A stretch of 64,000 bases of DNA from Spirillospora albida (GTDB taxonomy: Bacteria; Actinomycetota; Actinomycetes; Streptosporangiales; Streptosporangiaceae): positions 62,001 through 126,000 of the forward strand of contig NZ_JOFJ01000016.1 in the NCBI RefSeq assembly GCF_000718255.1. Direction: 5' to 3'. The number at the start of each line of letters is the position of its first letter. The first letter of the stretch is position 1. Both the position numbers and the translations under genes were made by a program. Shown here one piece after another: positions 35,695-44,047 of the stretch. Below the pieces are notes generated by a model. The model was not told the origin of the DNA, did no database searches, and saw only the letters and a list, made by a program, of their open reading frames with translations.

Positions 35695-35791
35695 CTAAGG
35701 TGAGCAGCACCCGGGAGGGGGTGGAGATCTGGTCTCCACGCCCTCCCGGAACGGCTCGACGAAATTGGATGTACGAGGGAGTGTGCGGCGG

Positions 35792-37096
35792 ATGCGATGG
35801 CTGCTTCGGACGGCGGCGTCGACGGCGGCGATCGGCCTGGCTCTAGCGCCGGTCGCACCCGCGCACGCGGTCCCGAGCCCTGGCCCGAACCAGTGGTGGT
35901 TCGGCTCCTGGGGCATCACAAAAGACGTTTGGCCCCTTACCAAAGGCAAGGGCGTTACCGTTGCGGTCATCGACACCGGTGTCAACGCCCGGTTGCCCGA
36001 CCTCCGGCCGGTGGTGCTGCCGGGCCTGAATCTGAGGGGTGCCGGCGGGGACGGCCGTGAGGACCTCGATACCCACCAGGGAGGTCACGGTACCGGCATG
36101 GCGAGCCTCATCGCCTCGCAAGGCACCGGTACGGGCTTCGTGGGGATCGCTCCCGAAGCCAAGATCCTTCCGATCTCCGCCTCGGTGAGCGGCCGGAGCA
36201 CCGGCCAGGCCGTCCGCTTCGCCGTCGATCACGGCGCCAAGGTCATCAACATCTCCCAGTCGGGCGAGGCCGCCGCCATCTACCCGAACCAATGCCCACC
36301 ACAGCTGCTGGACGCCATCAGGTATGCGGCGCAAAAGGATGTCGTCATCGTCGCCAGCGCCGGCAACACCGGGGACGTGGACAACAAGGCCATCTATCCC
36401 GCGTCGTGTCCAGGGGTCCTGGCAGTCGGAGCGCTGGGCCGTGACGGCAAGCCTTGGAAGTCGACGCAGCAGCAGAGCTATGTGGCTGTGGGGGCGCCCG
36501 GCTCGGGGGTCGGTTTCATCAACAAGGAAGGCCACGCATACTCCAGCGGAGCGGGGACGAGTCAGGCGTCCGCGCTGACGTCCGGTGCCGTGGCGCTGAT
36601 TCGCAGCCGCTACCCGGACATGCCGGCGCGGCAGGTCGTGCAGCGTCTCATCGGCACCGCGAAGGACTTCGGGGCTCCCGGGCGTGACGACCAGCTCGGT
36701 TACGGCGTCATCAGCATTCCGCGCGCCCTCAGGCAGGACGTGCCGAAGAACACTCCCAACCCGCCGTACGAGCGGCTCGACAAGGTCATGGCGACCGCGA
36801 AGAAGCCGGCGGCGACGAAGCCGGACGCCGAGGAGCAGGACGACTCGGGCGGCTTCCCGGTGCTGCCCGTGGCCGGTGGCGTCGTCGTCCTGGCCGTGGT
36901 GGTCGTCGGAGGGTTCGTGCTGCTGCGTGGTCGCCGCAAGCCCGCGACGCCGTCCGGCCCGATGCCGTCCGGTCCCATGCAGGGCGGCATGATGCCGCCG
37001 GGGCCGCCGTCGTTCGGCGGCTCGCAGCCCTCGCCCTACCAGCCGGGGTCGCCGCAGCCTCCGGCCGGGCCGCCTGGACCGCCGCAGGGCCGCTGA
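35792..37096 (+). CDS. mycP: Mycosin, subtilisin-like protease of the ESX locus (copy 2)
   Basis: A 434-residue protease with a signal peptide (about 1-26, ending APAHA), an S8 domain with Asp61 (VIDTG), His99 (GHGT) and Ser257 (GTSQASA), a membrane helix (about 361-383) and a Pro/Met/Gly-rich cytosolic tail. The longest frame starts at TTG 35765; ATG 35792 begins a clean signal peptide and has GAGGGA 11 bases upstream, so it was chosen. It is clearly distinct in sequence from mycosin 1 and lacks its pro-region. Confidence 0.9.
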   Translation: MRWLLRTAASTAAIGLALAPVAPAHAVPSPGPNQWWFGSWGITKDVWPLTKGKGVTVAVIDTGVNARLPDLRPVVLPGLNLRGAGGDGREDLDTHQGGHGTGMASLIASQGTGTGFVGIAPEAKILPISASVSGRSTGQAVRFAVDHGAKVINISQSGEAAAIYPNQCPPQLLDAIRYAAQKDVVIVASAGNTGDVDNKAIYPASCPGVLAVGALGRDGKPWKSTQQQSYVAVGAPGSGVGFINKEGHAYSSGAGTSQASALTSGAVALIRSRYPDMPARQVVQRLIGTAKDFGAPGRDDQLGYGVISIPRALRQDVPKNTPNPPYERLDKVMATAKKPAATKPDAEEQDDSGGFPVLPVAGGVVVLAVVVVGGFVLLRGRRKPATPSGPMPSGPMQGGMMPPGPPSFGGSQPSPYQPGSPQPPAGPPGPPQGR

Positions 37097-37104
37097 GGGC
37101 GCGA

Positions 37105-37827
37105 ATGCGACGGAGGCTGACCGCGCCGACGTTCATCCTGTCGTCGGTGCGGACGGGGTCGACGCTGCTGCGCGCGATCCTGGGAAGCCATTCGGAACTG
37201 CACGCCCCGCACGAGACACACTTGGGCGACATCACGGTGGGTTTCGAGTCCCGCCAGGTCGCGCGGGCGATGGAGGGGCTCGGGCACACTCCGCGCGACC
37301 TGCGCTTCCTGCTGTGGGACGCCGTCCTGGCCGAGGAACTCGCCCGCAGCGGCAAGCGCCTGCTCGTGAACAAGTCGCCGAACGACGTGTTCATCCGGGA
37401 TGAGATCGTCGAGTGCTGGCCGGACGCCCGGTTCGTCTTTCTGGTGCGGCATCCGTCCGCGATCCTGAGGTCCTGGCGCGTCGCCCGGCCGTACCTCGAG
37501 CGGGAGCAGCACGTCGCCGACATCGTCCGCTACTGCGAGGCGGTCGAGGAAGCGCGTGGCGAGCTGGACGGGCCGACCGTCCGGTACGAGGACCTGATCC
37601 GGGATCCCGTGGGCACCGTGAGCGGCCTGTGCGACTTCCTCGGCGTCCCGTGGGAGGAGGACATGCTCGACTACGGCGAGGCGGGCACCGGCTCGTTCGT
37701 TCCCGGGCTGGGCGACTGGCTGGAGAAGATCCACACGGGACGGATCCAGCGGGTCCTGGACACGCCGGAGCCGGCACCGCCGCGGTTGAAGGACGTCTGC
37801 CTCGCGTGGGGCTATTCGCCCGGCTGA
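37105..37827 (+). CDS. Sulfotransferase family protein
   Basis: A 240-residue PAPS-dependent sulfotransferase-like protein. The 5'-phosphosulfate loop SSVRTGSTLLRAIL is at about 13-26, and the 3'-phosphate motif VFLVRHPSAILRSW is near 112-125. Family members sulfate carbohydrates or lipids; the acceptor is unknown. It begins eight bases after mycosin 2 and is probably co-transcribed. Its last 16 bases overlap the end of the next gene on the minus strand. Confidence 0.85.
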   Translation: MRRRLTAPTFILSSVRTGSTLLRAILGSHSELHAPHETHLGDITVGFESRQVARAMEGLGHTPRDLRFLLWDAVLAEELARSGKRLLVNKSPNDVFIRDEIVECWPDARFVFLVRHPSAILRSWRVARPYLEREQHVADIVRYCEAVEEARGELDGPTVRYEDLIRDPVGTVSGLCDFLGVPWEEDMLDYGEAGTGSFVPGLGDWLEKIHTGRIQRVLDTPEPAPPRLKDVCLAWGYSPG

Positions 37828-38654
37828 CGCTCCAAGCAGGTTCCGCAACGGGTGAGGGCCTCGGTGACGGCTCGCGCGACCTGCTCGGCGCCGTTCCGCG
37901 CCGTGGCCTCGTCCAGGGGGGGCTTCTCGCGGGTCTTGGGATCGGCCGTTCCCGGCTCGGCCGTCGCGCCGGTGTACCGGACGGTGATGACGGCGTTGCG
38001 GAGCCGGGCGGTGGTCTTCACCGTTCCGGACCGTCCCAGCGTTCCGTTGAGCGTCAGGTGCTGGGTGAACGCCTGCTCGCCGATGCGGACGACCGATGGG
38101 GCTTCGCCGTGCAGATCGCCGGGCGCTCCGGTGGCGGTGCCCGCCATGGCCCGCGCGCCGCGCCAGGCGGCGTCGTACTCCGACTTCGCCGCCGCGTCTC
38201 CGTCCAGGTGCAGCCTGACCGAGATGTCCAGCCGATGCGCGGCCGTGGTGCCGGGTCGGGCGATGCCCGGCGGTTCCGACCACTCGCAGGCCGCGTACCG
38301 CGCCGTCGTGGAGTTCTGAGCCGTGGACGGGACGGGCGGCTCCGAACGCGGCACGATCCGTTCCAGGATCTCTCCCGGCACGAGCGAGCACGCTTCCGGC
38401 ATGGACGTGAAGCGCGTCGGCCTTGCGTCGTCACCCGATCCGCTCGTCGCCCAGACCGCCGTGCCGAGGACGGCGGCCGCCGCGAACGCGCCGCCCGCGA
38501 TCCCCACACGGCGGGCTCGTCCAGCTCGCGGGGGTGGTGTCGCGTCCGCGTCCGTGGCCTGAGGGGGGTCGGCGGGCGGCACGTCGGCCGGCCGCATCGT
38601 GCCGTCCAGCTGCTGATCCGAAGCGATGAACTCCGGACGCGCGCGTTCGGGCAA
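37812..38654 (-). CDS. Hypothetical membrane-anchored protein, DUF3558-like
   Basis: A 280-residue protein: a Pro-rich cytosolic start (about 1-48), one helix (about 50-68), then an extracytoplasmic domain. The pattern CSLVPGEILERIVP...CEW recalls DUF3558-type lipoproteins, which share paired Cys and alternating strands. Two Cys near the C-terminus (CGTC) could form a disulfide. The same layout (cytosolic tail, helix, outer domain with CRTI/CEV) is seen in the 446-aa protein at 61346-62686. The function is unknown. Confidence 0.68.
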   Translation of the reverse strand: MPERARPEFIASDQQLDGTMRPADVPPADPPQATDADATPPPRAGRARRVGIAGGAFAAAAVLGTAVWATSGSGDDARPTRFTSMPEACSLVPGEILERIVPRSEPPVPSTAQNSTTARYAACEWSEPPGIARPGTTAAHRLDISVRLHLDGDAAAKSEYDAAWRGARAMAGTATGAPGDLHGEAPSVVRIGEQAFTQHLTLNGTLGRSGTVKTTARLRNAVITVRYTGATAEPGTADPKTREKPPLDEATARNGAEQVARAVTEALTRCGTCLERQPGE

Positions 38655-38798
38655 GACACCGTCCCTCTCAACCGGATATGACTACGTGTGACCAATCGTG
38701 CGGATTCTGTTGTCGGCTCCGCTCGGGCGTGCCATCATCATGACCGCTCTTTGATCGATGGTAGACCGTTCCGTCAGGCCGTTCCCCCCAGGAGAGCC

Positions 38799-39227
38799 GT
38801 GTCACCGCCGAACAAGATCAACGACATCATCAACGCTCCCTCCGGAGGCCGACCGGGGGCGGACGGCCGGATGCGGCCCGCCCTGCCGAGATCACCCTTC
38901 GGGGCGGCCCCGGTCGGTTCGGCGGGTGACGGCGTCCGGTTCAACCCGGACCGCATCCAGGACCTCGGTACGAGGCTCGTCCGAGCGGTGGGCCGATGCC
39001 TCACCGAGGCGAGGAGCGACCTGAACGGCAGCCCCCGCGAGGTCGAGGCGGGCAGCTTCACCACCTTCTGCGCGCACCTCGCGCATGCCTACGTGCAGGC
39101 CGTCGAATACGCCGACCAGGACCTCATGATGAAGGAACGCGCACTTTTGGAGGTCGACGGCAAGCTCCGGGAGACCGCGCGGATCCTCCGCGAGGTCGAG
39201 AAGAAGAACACGGTCAAGGCCGGCTGA
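38799..39227 (+). CDS. ESX-associated WXG100-like protein (142 aa)
   Basis: A 142-residue protein with a Pro/Gly-rich start (about 1-45) and a helical hairpin (about 48-140) that resembles EspC/WXG100-like partners but lacks a clear W-x-G. GTG 38799 has AGGAG five bases upstream; the longer open frame is not used. It overlaps the next gene by one base (TGATG). It probably pairs with the 335-aa product. Confidence 0.72.
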   Translation: MSPPNKINDIINAPSGGRPGADGRMRPALPRSPFGAAPVGSAGDGVRFNPDRIQDLGTRLVRAVGRCLTEARSDLNGSPREVEAGSFTTFCAHLAHAYVQAVEYADQDLMMKERALLEVDGKLRETARILREVEKKNTVKAG

Positions 39228-40234
39228 TGGGCGGCCACGGCCTCGACGGCCTCGAGCGGGACGCGAAGATCGCCTATCACGAGGCCGCCATCGGCGCGGT
39301 GTTCGTGTCGGCGGCCTGGCCGAGCGTCGCGATCATCTATATGGCGCAGTCCGATCCCGCTCAGCTGTGGGACGCCGCCGGCGAGTGGCGGAAGGTGATG
39401 CACAAGCTGCTCCAGGCCCAGGAGGCCGTCGAAACGCAGCTCGACGCCCTCCAGGAGGCCGACTGGTCCGGAAAGGACAGGGATGCCTGCGAGAAGCACC
39501 TGAACGCCTATCGGAACCAGATCAAGATATCCCTGGGGTTCGCGGCGGCCGTCTCCGTCTCCCTGCAGATCATGGCGCTGCTGATCGCGGCCTTCATCGT
39601 CCTGATGGTGGTGCTCTCCACGATCCTGGTGCTCTACGCGGCCTGGATGTTCGCACTCATGATCGTGAGCCGGATCCCGTTCCCCCCGACGAAGACGGCC
39701 GCCGAGGCGCAGCTCGTCATCGTTCGCGCCCAGGCGAACCTGTTCGCCATACAGATGCGGAGTCTCCTGCGGACCGGGCAGAAGGGCCTGGAAACGGTCG
39801 GCAATGCCGCCGCCGGGCTTCTCTGGGCGGGCATGGCGGTGGACGCGACGGGGCAGATGCTGTCCGGCAACACGCGAGGGTACGCCGATTTCGTCCAGGC
39901 GGCCGTCAACAGCGCCGACGACGTGGCCAAGGGACGGCTCGCACTGCTGGAGCAGAAGGTGACCGGCCAGCTCATGCGGGGGTGGGCCTTCGGCGGCCAG
40001 GGCGTCGGCCGAAGCCTCAGGATTCCCATCACCCGCATCCCTCCGCAGATGAGGCCCTACGTCCAGGGCGGCCTGGCCATCCCCAAGGGCGCCGCGGACG
40101 TCGGCGTCCCCGGCGTTTCCGAAGGTCCGCTCGCGGGCGGTTCCCCCGTGATGAGCGCACCGCTCACCGGCAGCGAGTACGGCGATCCGTACGTCGAGCG
40201 TACGGATCCGATCAGGAGGTCCGAAGATGGTTGA
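39227..40234 (+). CDS. ESX-associated membrane protein with WXG-like N-terminus (335 aa)
   Basis: A 335-residue protein. The first 105 residues are helical with a W-x-G turn (EADWSGKDRDACEKHL). Two membrane helices (about 105-145) follow, then a region of helices with a Gly/Pro-rich end. The layout (WXG head followed by a hydrophobic hairpin) is like the N-terminus of the giant toxin, but here no toxin domain follows. It starts at the previous stop (TGATG) and overlaps the next gene by 8 bases, so all three are coupled. Confidence 0.74.
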   Translation: MGGHGLDGLERDAKIAYHEAAIGAVFVSAAWPSVAIIYMAQSDPAQLWDAAGEWRKVMHKLLQAQEAVETQLDALQEADWSGKDRDACEKHLNAYRNQIKISLGFAAAVSVSLQIMALLIAAFIVLMVVLSTILVLYAAWMFALMIVSRIPFPPTKTAAEAQLVIVRAQANLFAIQMRSLLRTGQKGLETVGNAAAGLLWAGMAVDATGQMLSGNTRGYADFVQAAVNSADDVAKGRLALLEQKVTGQLMRGWAFGGQGVGRSLRIPITRIPPQMRPYVQGGLAIPKGAADVGVPGVSEGPLAGGSPVMSAPLTGSEYGDPYVERTDPIRRSEDG

Positions 40235-40787
40235 GGGTCCAGTGATCGTCATCGACGATGGCGGCGGGGGAGTGCGCACGGCCCTCGCCTTCGGCGGCGG
40301 GACGGTGGCCTGCGTCGTCGTCGGAATCCTCGTCGGCGGCGGCGCCTCGATCGCCTTGTTCGCGGCGGCGGTCCTCCTGTTCATGCTGACCGTGGTCACC
40401 GTTGTCGGCCTCAAGCATCCCGAATGGTACTTGCGCTCCTTTCTGACCGTCGACGGATTCGTTCGCACGGCGAAGGGAAAGCAGGACCTCATCCCCGCCG
40501 CCGCGATCAAGGCCGTCGGGCTGAACAGCGAAGGGGTCGTCACCGAACTGGTCGTCTGGTGCGACACGGAGCTGCTGCCGGAGGCGCCCGGCTACTGGAA
40601 GTACCGCAAGGACCGGGTGCCCGGCACCATCGTGCTCGGGCTCGTCGACCTGGGCCCCGTGAATCCGGACGGCGCGGTGCGGGGAGGGTTTTCGCTGCGT
40701 CGCGTACAGGAGATCCGCGCCTTCATCGAAAAGCACGGCATCGCCGAGTGGCGGAACGAGCGGCCGCGTCTCGGCCGTCCCGGCTGA
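40227..40787 (+). CDS. Small membrane protein, last gene of the plus-strand ESX operon
   Basis: A 186-residue protein with two N-terminal helices (about 17-62) and a cytosolic domain (about 65-186) with KHPEWYLRSFLTVDGFVRTAKGKQD. I do not recognise a family; the layout resembles PH-like membrane-anchored proteins. ATG 40227 overlaps the upstream gene by 8 bases. Its stop abuts the stop of the convergent gene within a palindrome, leaving no intergenic space. Confidence 0.7.
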   Translation: MVEGPVIVIDDGGGGVRTALAFGGGTVACVVVGILVGGGASIALFAAAVLLFMLTVVTVVGLKHPEWYLRSFLTVDGFVRTAKGKQDLIPAAAIKAVGLNSEGVVTELVVWCDTELLPEAPGYWKYRKDRVPGTIVLGLVDLGPVNPDGAVRGGFSLRRVQEIRAFIEKHGIAEWRNERPRLGRPG

Positions 40788-40794
40788 TCAGCCG
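40781..40794. repeat. Palindrome holding two convergent stop codons
   Basis: CGGCTGATCAGCCG is a perfect 14-base palindrome. Its centre TGATCA is the stop of the plus-strand gene and, read on the other strand, the stop of the minus-strand gene. It may act as a minimal bidirectional terminator. Confidence 0.6.
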
Positions 40795-41276
40795 AAGTCT
40801 CCGGGGTGATGGAGGGCCTCGTCCATGGCCATGACGAAGGCGAGGAACAGTCGTGCGCCGGTGTCGGAGATCCGCGGGCTCAGTTCGATCTGCCACGCGT
40901 CGGGGCGCTCGGTGCCGGAACCCATCGCCTGCTGCTGCGCGTCGCTCATGACGTAGGTGTTCCCGTCGACGGCGATGGTTCCGGTGGGCGCGCCCGAGGA
41001 GTCCTCGACCGTGTAGCCGCGGCGGTGCCGCCGGACGGTTCCGCAGGGGTCCTCCAAGGCGTCCTCGACAGGGACGCGACGGACCGTCGAGCCGTCCGGC
41101 AGCACCGTGCGCAGGACGAGGTCGCCATCGGGACGCACCAGCCGCACACGATCATCCGTTGTGAGGAAGAGGGTCCGCCATGTGCCTCGCGGATGGCGCA
41201 TCTCGGCGAGCACCTCGCCCGCCCAGTTCGCGAACGTTCCGTTCGCATAGAGCAGTTCACCGGTCGAGAACAGCAT
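40788..41276 (-). CDS. Hypothetical protein (162 aa), last gene of the effector/immunity locus
   Basis: A 162-residue soluble beta-rich protein (LFSTGELLYANGTFANWAGEVLAEM; WRTLFLTTDDRVRLVRPDGD) with no Cys cluster or signal. The fold may resemble tubby-like/scramblase surfaces, but I cannot name a family. ATG 41276 is one base after the YbaB-like stop, so it is coupled to that gene. Position suggests an accessory or immunity role. Confidence 0.65.
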   Translation of the reverse strand: MLFSTGELLYANGTFANWAGEVLAEMRHPRGTWRTLFLTTDDRVRLVRPDGDLVLRTVLPDGSTVRRVPVEDALEDPCGTVRRHRRGYTVEDSSGAPTGTIAVDGNTYVMSDAQQQAMGSGTERPDAWQIELSPRISDTGARLFLAFVMAMDEALHHPGDFG

Positions 41277-41277
41277 G

Positions 41278-41694
41278 TCAGCGCCCGAAGACCTTGCGCA
41301 TGTCGCCGAGCATCGCGGTCGCGTCCCGCAAGGTCTCGTCGAACAGCTTCTGGGCCTCCGCGACCTTCGCCTTGACCTCGTCCTGCTCGACCGCCGGGTC
41401 GCCGGCGTTGCCGAAGACCTCCCGGCGCAGATCGTCGGAGTGGCGCCGGTAGCTCTCCCTCGCCTCCCTGGCCGTGGCGACGATGACCGTGGCGAGCTCC
41501 TCGGAGGCCATCCGCATCGCGCGGGGATCGAGCCGCAACCCGGCCATGCCGTCGCGGTTCCAGGTGACGGCCACGCGGCCGTCGTCGCTCTCCGCCTCGC
41601 CGGTCAAGTGGCCTGCCCGCCCCTCGAGCGCCTCGGCGCGCGCCAGGTGTTCATGGGCCTCCTCCAGCAGCTTCTCGAGATCGATATCGCCCAT
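41278..41694 (-). CDS. YbaB/EbfC-family protein (second copy)
   Basis: A 138-residue YbaB/EbfC-like protein: a long helix (about 1-35), a beta hairpin (VAVTWNRDGMAGLRLDPRAMR) and another long helix. YbaB proteins bind DNA as dimers. In ESX loci of actinobacteria similar proteins lie beside WXG100 genes, so a chaperone or regulatory role is equally possible. ATG 41694 has GGAGGG upstream and replaces the longer frame. A 135-base gap separates it from the preceding gene, so it may have its own promoter. Confidence 0.78.
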   Translation of the reverse strand: MGDIDLEKLLEEAHEHLARAEALEGRAGHLTGEAESDDGRVAVTWNRDGMAGLRLDPRAMRMASEELATVIVATAREARESYRRHSDDLRREVFGNAGDPAVEQDEVKAKVAEAQKLFDETLRDATAMLGDMRKVFGR

Positions 41695-41829
41695 CACTAC
41701 CCTCCGGCCGCACGCTCGGTCACTTATTCGCAACGGAACGTGTCTACGCTAATGGACGCGTGCCGCCTACGTGATGGATTCATGCGAGATAGAGGAGGAA
41801 GCCGGTCTATCCGCGCATCGATCACCGAC

Positions 41830-43113
41830 CTACGAAGGAGGCGGGACGAGGATGCGTCTCATACGGAGGGCGTGCTTGCCGCGTTCGACGATGGCGGGGT
41901 CCGCAGGGGGCAGTTGGTAGCCGCGGCTTCTGATGTGCTGGAGCAGGCCATCCTCGGGCGCGATATCGCGCTGCTCCAGTTGGTAGGGAACGCCGCCCTG
42001 CCAGACCCAGGTGCCGTCCGTGTGGTACGTGTGCGGAACGACCCGGGGCCTGGTCCGGTCGAGTTCGTCCGGGACTAGCCGATCGTTGTCGAGCACGATG
42101 GGCGCATCGCGCAGATAGCGCAGCACCGCTTCGCGCTCCCCGGGCTCCAGACCGGGGCGTGTCCAGACCTCGACGTCCTCGGGGCGCGGGCTCCGCGACA
42201 GCGGTAGGGACTGCTCATGGACGGCCGCACGACGGCGAAGGTCGTCCAGTGTCGGTGCCTCCTGCACGGCGGTGCCGGGGGGCACCGTGCCCGCGGCGGG
42301 ATCCGCGGGCAAGGCGCGGCAGCGGTTGAGAATCTCGGACGCGGGGACGTCCTGTCCGTACAGATCGCGGAGTCGCAGGATCCAGGCCGACAGGGCGTCG
42401 GCCCCAAAGGCGCCGGCGTCGGCGCGGGGCTCGAACAGAGCGGCGTTGCCGGTGACACCCGCCCATAGGTAGCCCAGCGTCACGCCGCTGCCGGTGAGCG
42501 GCAGATACCGGACCGGGCCCTCGGTGGTCATGTCGTAGAAGGGAGGCAGTTCGACGGTCAGTGCCCCCCAGCCCTCCGACCGGTCCAAGGGCGTTCCGTC
42601 CGGCAGCTCCCCGTACACCAGTGAGTCCAGGGGGGACTCTTCCTCATCCGGGTTGGCGAGCCGGGCGAGGGCACGCCTGCTCTCGAGGACCTCTTCCCGG
42701 GCACCCGCGGGGACACCGCCGCCGACGGGGTCCTCCGGGCGCCCGATCCACTGCCGGATCGCCTCACGCGCGGGCAGCCCCTGGGCGAAGCTCTCGCGTA
42801 GGCGCCGGTTCCAGACCAACGGGGTGCTGATCGCCTCCGTGAGGTACTGGTTCCGGCGGACGAATCCTGCCGACACCTCGTCGGTCCCGGCCCACAGATA
42901 GCCCACGTGCAGGCCGTTCAGCATGACCGGTAGATGAACGATGGGCCAGCGCGTCCGGGACTCGTAGGTCGTGGGCTCGGACACCTGCTCCCAGGGTGGC
43001 ACCACCCGAGGTACACCTCCCTGCGGGGGAGGAGCGGACGGCACAGGCCCGGACGGCAGAAATGGCCGAAATTCGGACGAATTTGGGCCATTTGGCGGCT
43101 GGGCGTCGGTCAT
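41830..43113 (-). CDS. Two YLW repeats plus an HTDG-WVW module (427 aa)
   Basis: A Pro-rich start (about 1-50) is followed by two tandem copies of a roughly 125-residue domain. Copy 1 has VHLPVMLNGLHVGYLWAG and RESFAQGLPAREAI; copy 2 has VRYLPLTGSGVTLGYLWAG and RDLYGQDVPASEIL. The C-terminal module (about 335-420) has APIVLDNDRLVPDELD and HTDGTWVWQGG. The repeats match the 274-aa protein at 47084-47908, and the C-terminal module matches the 265-aa and 446-aa proteins. No signal or helix is seen. ATG 43113 overlaps the DUF600-like gene's stop (ATGA). Function unknown; an immunity or toxin-handling role is inferred from position. Confidence 0.72.
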   Translation of the reverse strand: MTDAQPPNGPNSSEFRPFLPSGPVPSAPPPQGGVPRVVPPWEQVSEPTTYESRTRWPIVHLPVMLNGLHVGYLWAGTDEVSAGFVRRNQYLTEAISTPLVWNRRLRESFAQGLPAREAIRQWIGRPEDPVGGGVPAGAREEVLESRRALARLANPDEEESPLDSLVYGELPDGTPLDRSEGWGALTVELPPFYDMTTEGPVRYLPLTGSGVTLGYLWAGVTGNAALFEPRADAGAFGADALSAWILRLRDLYGQDVPASEILNRCRALPADPAAGTVPPGTAVQEAPTLDDLRRRAAVHEQSLPLSRSPRPEDVEVWTRPGLEPGEREAVLRYLRDAPIVLDNDRLVPDELDRTRPRVVPHTYHTDGTWVWQGGVPYQLEQRDIAPEDGLLQHIRSRGYQLPPADPAIVERGKHALRMRRILVPPPS

Positions 43114-43571
43114 GTCGACTCCTGCGGTCGGGCCTGCTGGTGGCCGTGCGGTTTCTGGAGCCACGACGGGATGTGCTCGGGGGCCCGCGGGTGGAGCCGA
43201 AGCTCGTCGGCATATGCCTCTGCCGGGGGAGGGGCCGCCCAGGTCGGCTCGTCCGCGCGGTTGTATTCGATTTGGTACGTGAAGGGGAAGGTAAGCCGGA
43301 ACTTCGCGGAGAACCAGGTACCCAGGCCCTCCTCGTGCATACCGGAGCGGAGGCGTGCGAAAAGTTCGGCGACGGCCGGCGGTGGTGTCCACAGGCTGGG
43401 CAGACCCGGCCCGGAGATCTTGCGGACCTGACCGAGCGTCTCGCTGTGCGAGCCCACGGCACGGTGAACGATCACGGACTCCTGCCATGCCGCCGGCAGC
43501 GTGTGGACGAGCACCAGCGTGATGTCTTCGAGGAGTGCGTTCTGCTGTTCTGGACTCAGCCGTTCACTCAC
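43110..43571 (-). CDS. DUF600/YezG-EsaG-like immunity protein (copy B)
   Basis: A 153-residue cytosolic protein. The pattern PAAW near the start, GTWFSAKFRLTFPFTYQIEY in the middle and YADELRLHPRAPEHIPSWL at the end matches the DUF600 family. Members such as YezG of B. subtilis and EsaG of S. aureus neutralise secreted Endonuclease_NS_2-type nucleases. It would protect against the nuclease domain of the giant toxin. GTG 43571 overlaps the upstream stop (GTGA) and has AGGAGG nearby. Assignment is by pattern, not by search. Confidence 0.68.
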   Translation of the reverse strand: MSERLSPEQQNALLEDITLVLVHTLPAAWQESVIVHRAVGSHSETLGQVRKISGPGLPSLWTPPPAVAELFARLRSGMHEEGLGTWFSAKFRLTFPFTYQIEYNRADEPTWAAPPPAEAYADELRLHPRAPEHIPSWLQKPHGHQQARPQEST

Positions 43572-44023
43572 CGTGCCTCCTGCAGCCTGCCCCGCAGCCA
43601 TTCCGGGACATGCGCGTCCTCACGGGGGAACGCGGCCAGATCCTGGGCCCATTCACTGGCGGTGAGATCTGGTTTCCAGAGCGGATCATATTGGTAGTTG
43701 AAACTGGTGTAGTAGGTGCCGGGAGGATCCATCATCAGGCGCATGCTCAGCCAGGTGCCCGCCCCTGGCCGGTACATGATGGACCGCAGTTCGCCGACCA
43801 TGCCGATCACATCGCGGGGCATTTCCATGGGCGGTGACGAACCGTCCCGGAGGACGACCGTGAGGGCGATGTCGGAGACGCCCACGGACATGACGGCCTT
43901 CATGTCGATGCGTTTCCATTCGGCCGGCGCGGCCTTGGCGAGCAGCATCGCGACGCCTTTGACGAGTTCGTCGTGACGCTGTGCGTCATAGGGCAGCGGT
44001 CCGCGCCCTGGACCGTCTGTCAT
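43568..44023 (-). CDS. DUF600/YezG-EsaG-like immunity protein (copy A)
   Basis: A 151-residue protein with the same layout as its neighbour: PAEWKRIDMKAVM, GTWLSMRLMM, YYTSFNYQYDPLW and AQDLAAFPREDAHVPEWL. The last segment is the most typical of DUF600. It starts 24 bases after the TNT-like gene and overlaps the next immunity gene by 4 bases. Two different copies side by side suggest either recognition of more than one toxin variant or a diversified immunity array. Confidence 0.68.
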   Translation of the reverse strand: MTDGPGRGPLPYDAQRHDELVKGVAMLLAKAAPAEWKRIDMKAVMSVGVSDIALTVVLRDGSSPPMEMPRDVIGMVGELRSIMYRPGAGTWLSMRLMMDPPGTYYTSFNYQYDPLWKPDLTASEWAQDLAAFPREDAHVPEWLRGRLQEAR

Positions 44024-44047
44024 GGGCGTCCCTTCCGTTGCGTGAGT

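Noticed and set aside
35765..35791. TTG 35765 and GTG 35783 as the start of mycosin 2
   Set aside because: ATG 35792 opens a clean signal peptide and has GAGGGA 11 bases upstream; for GTG 35783 the same site is only two bases away.
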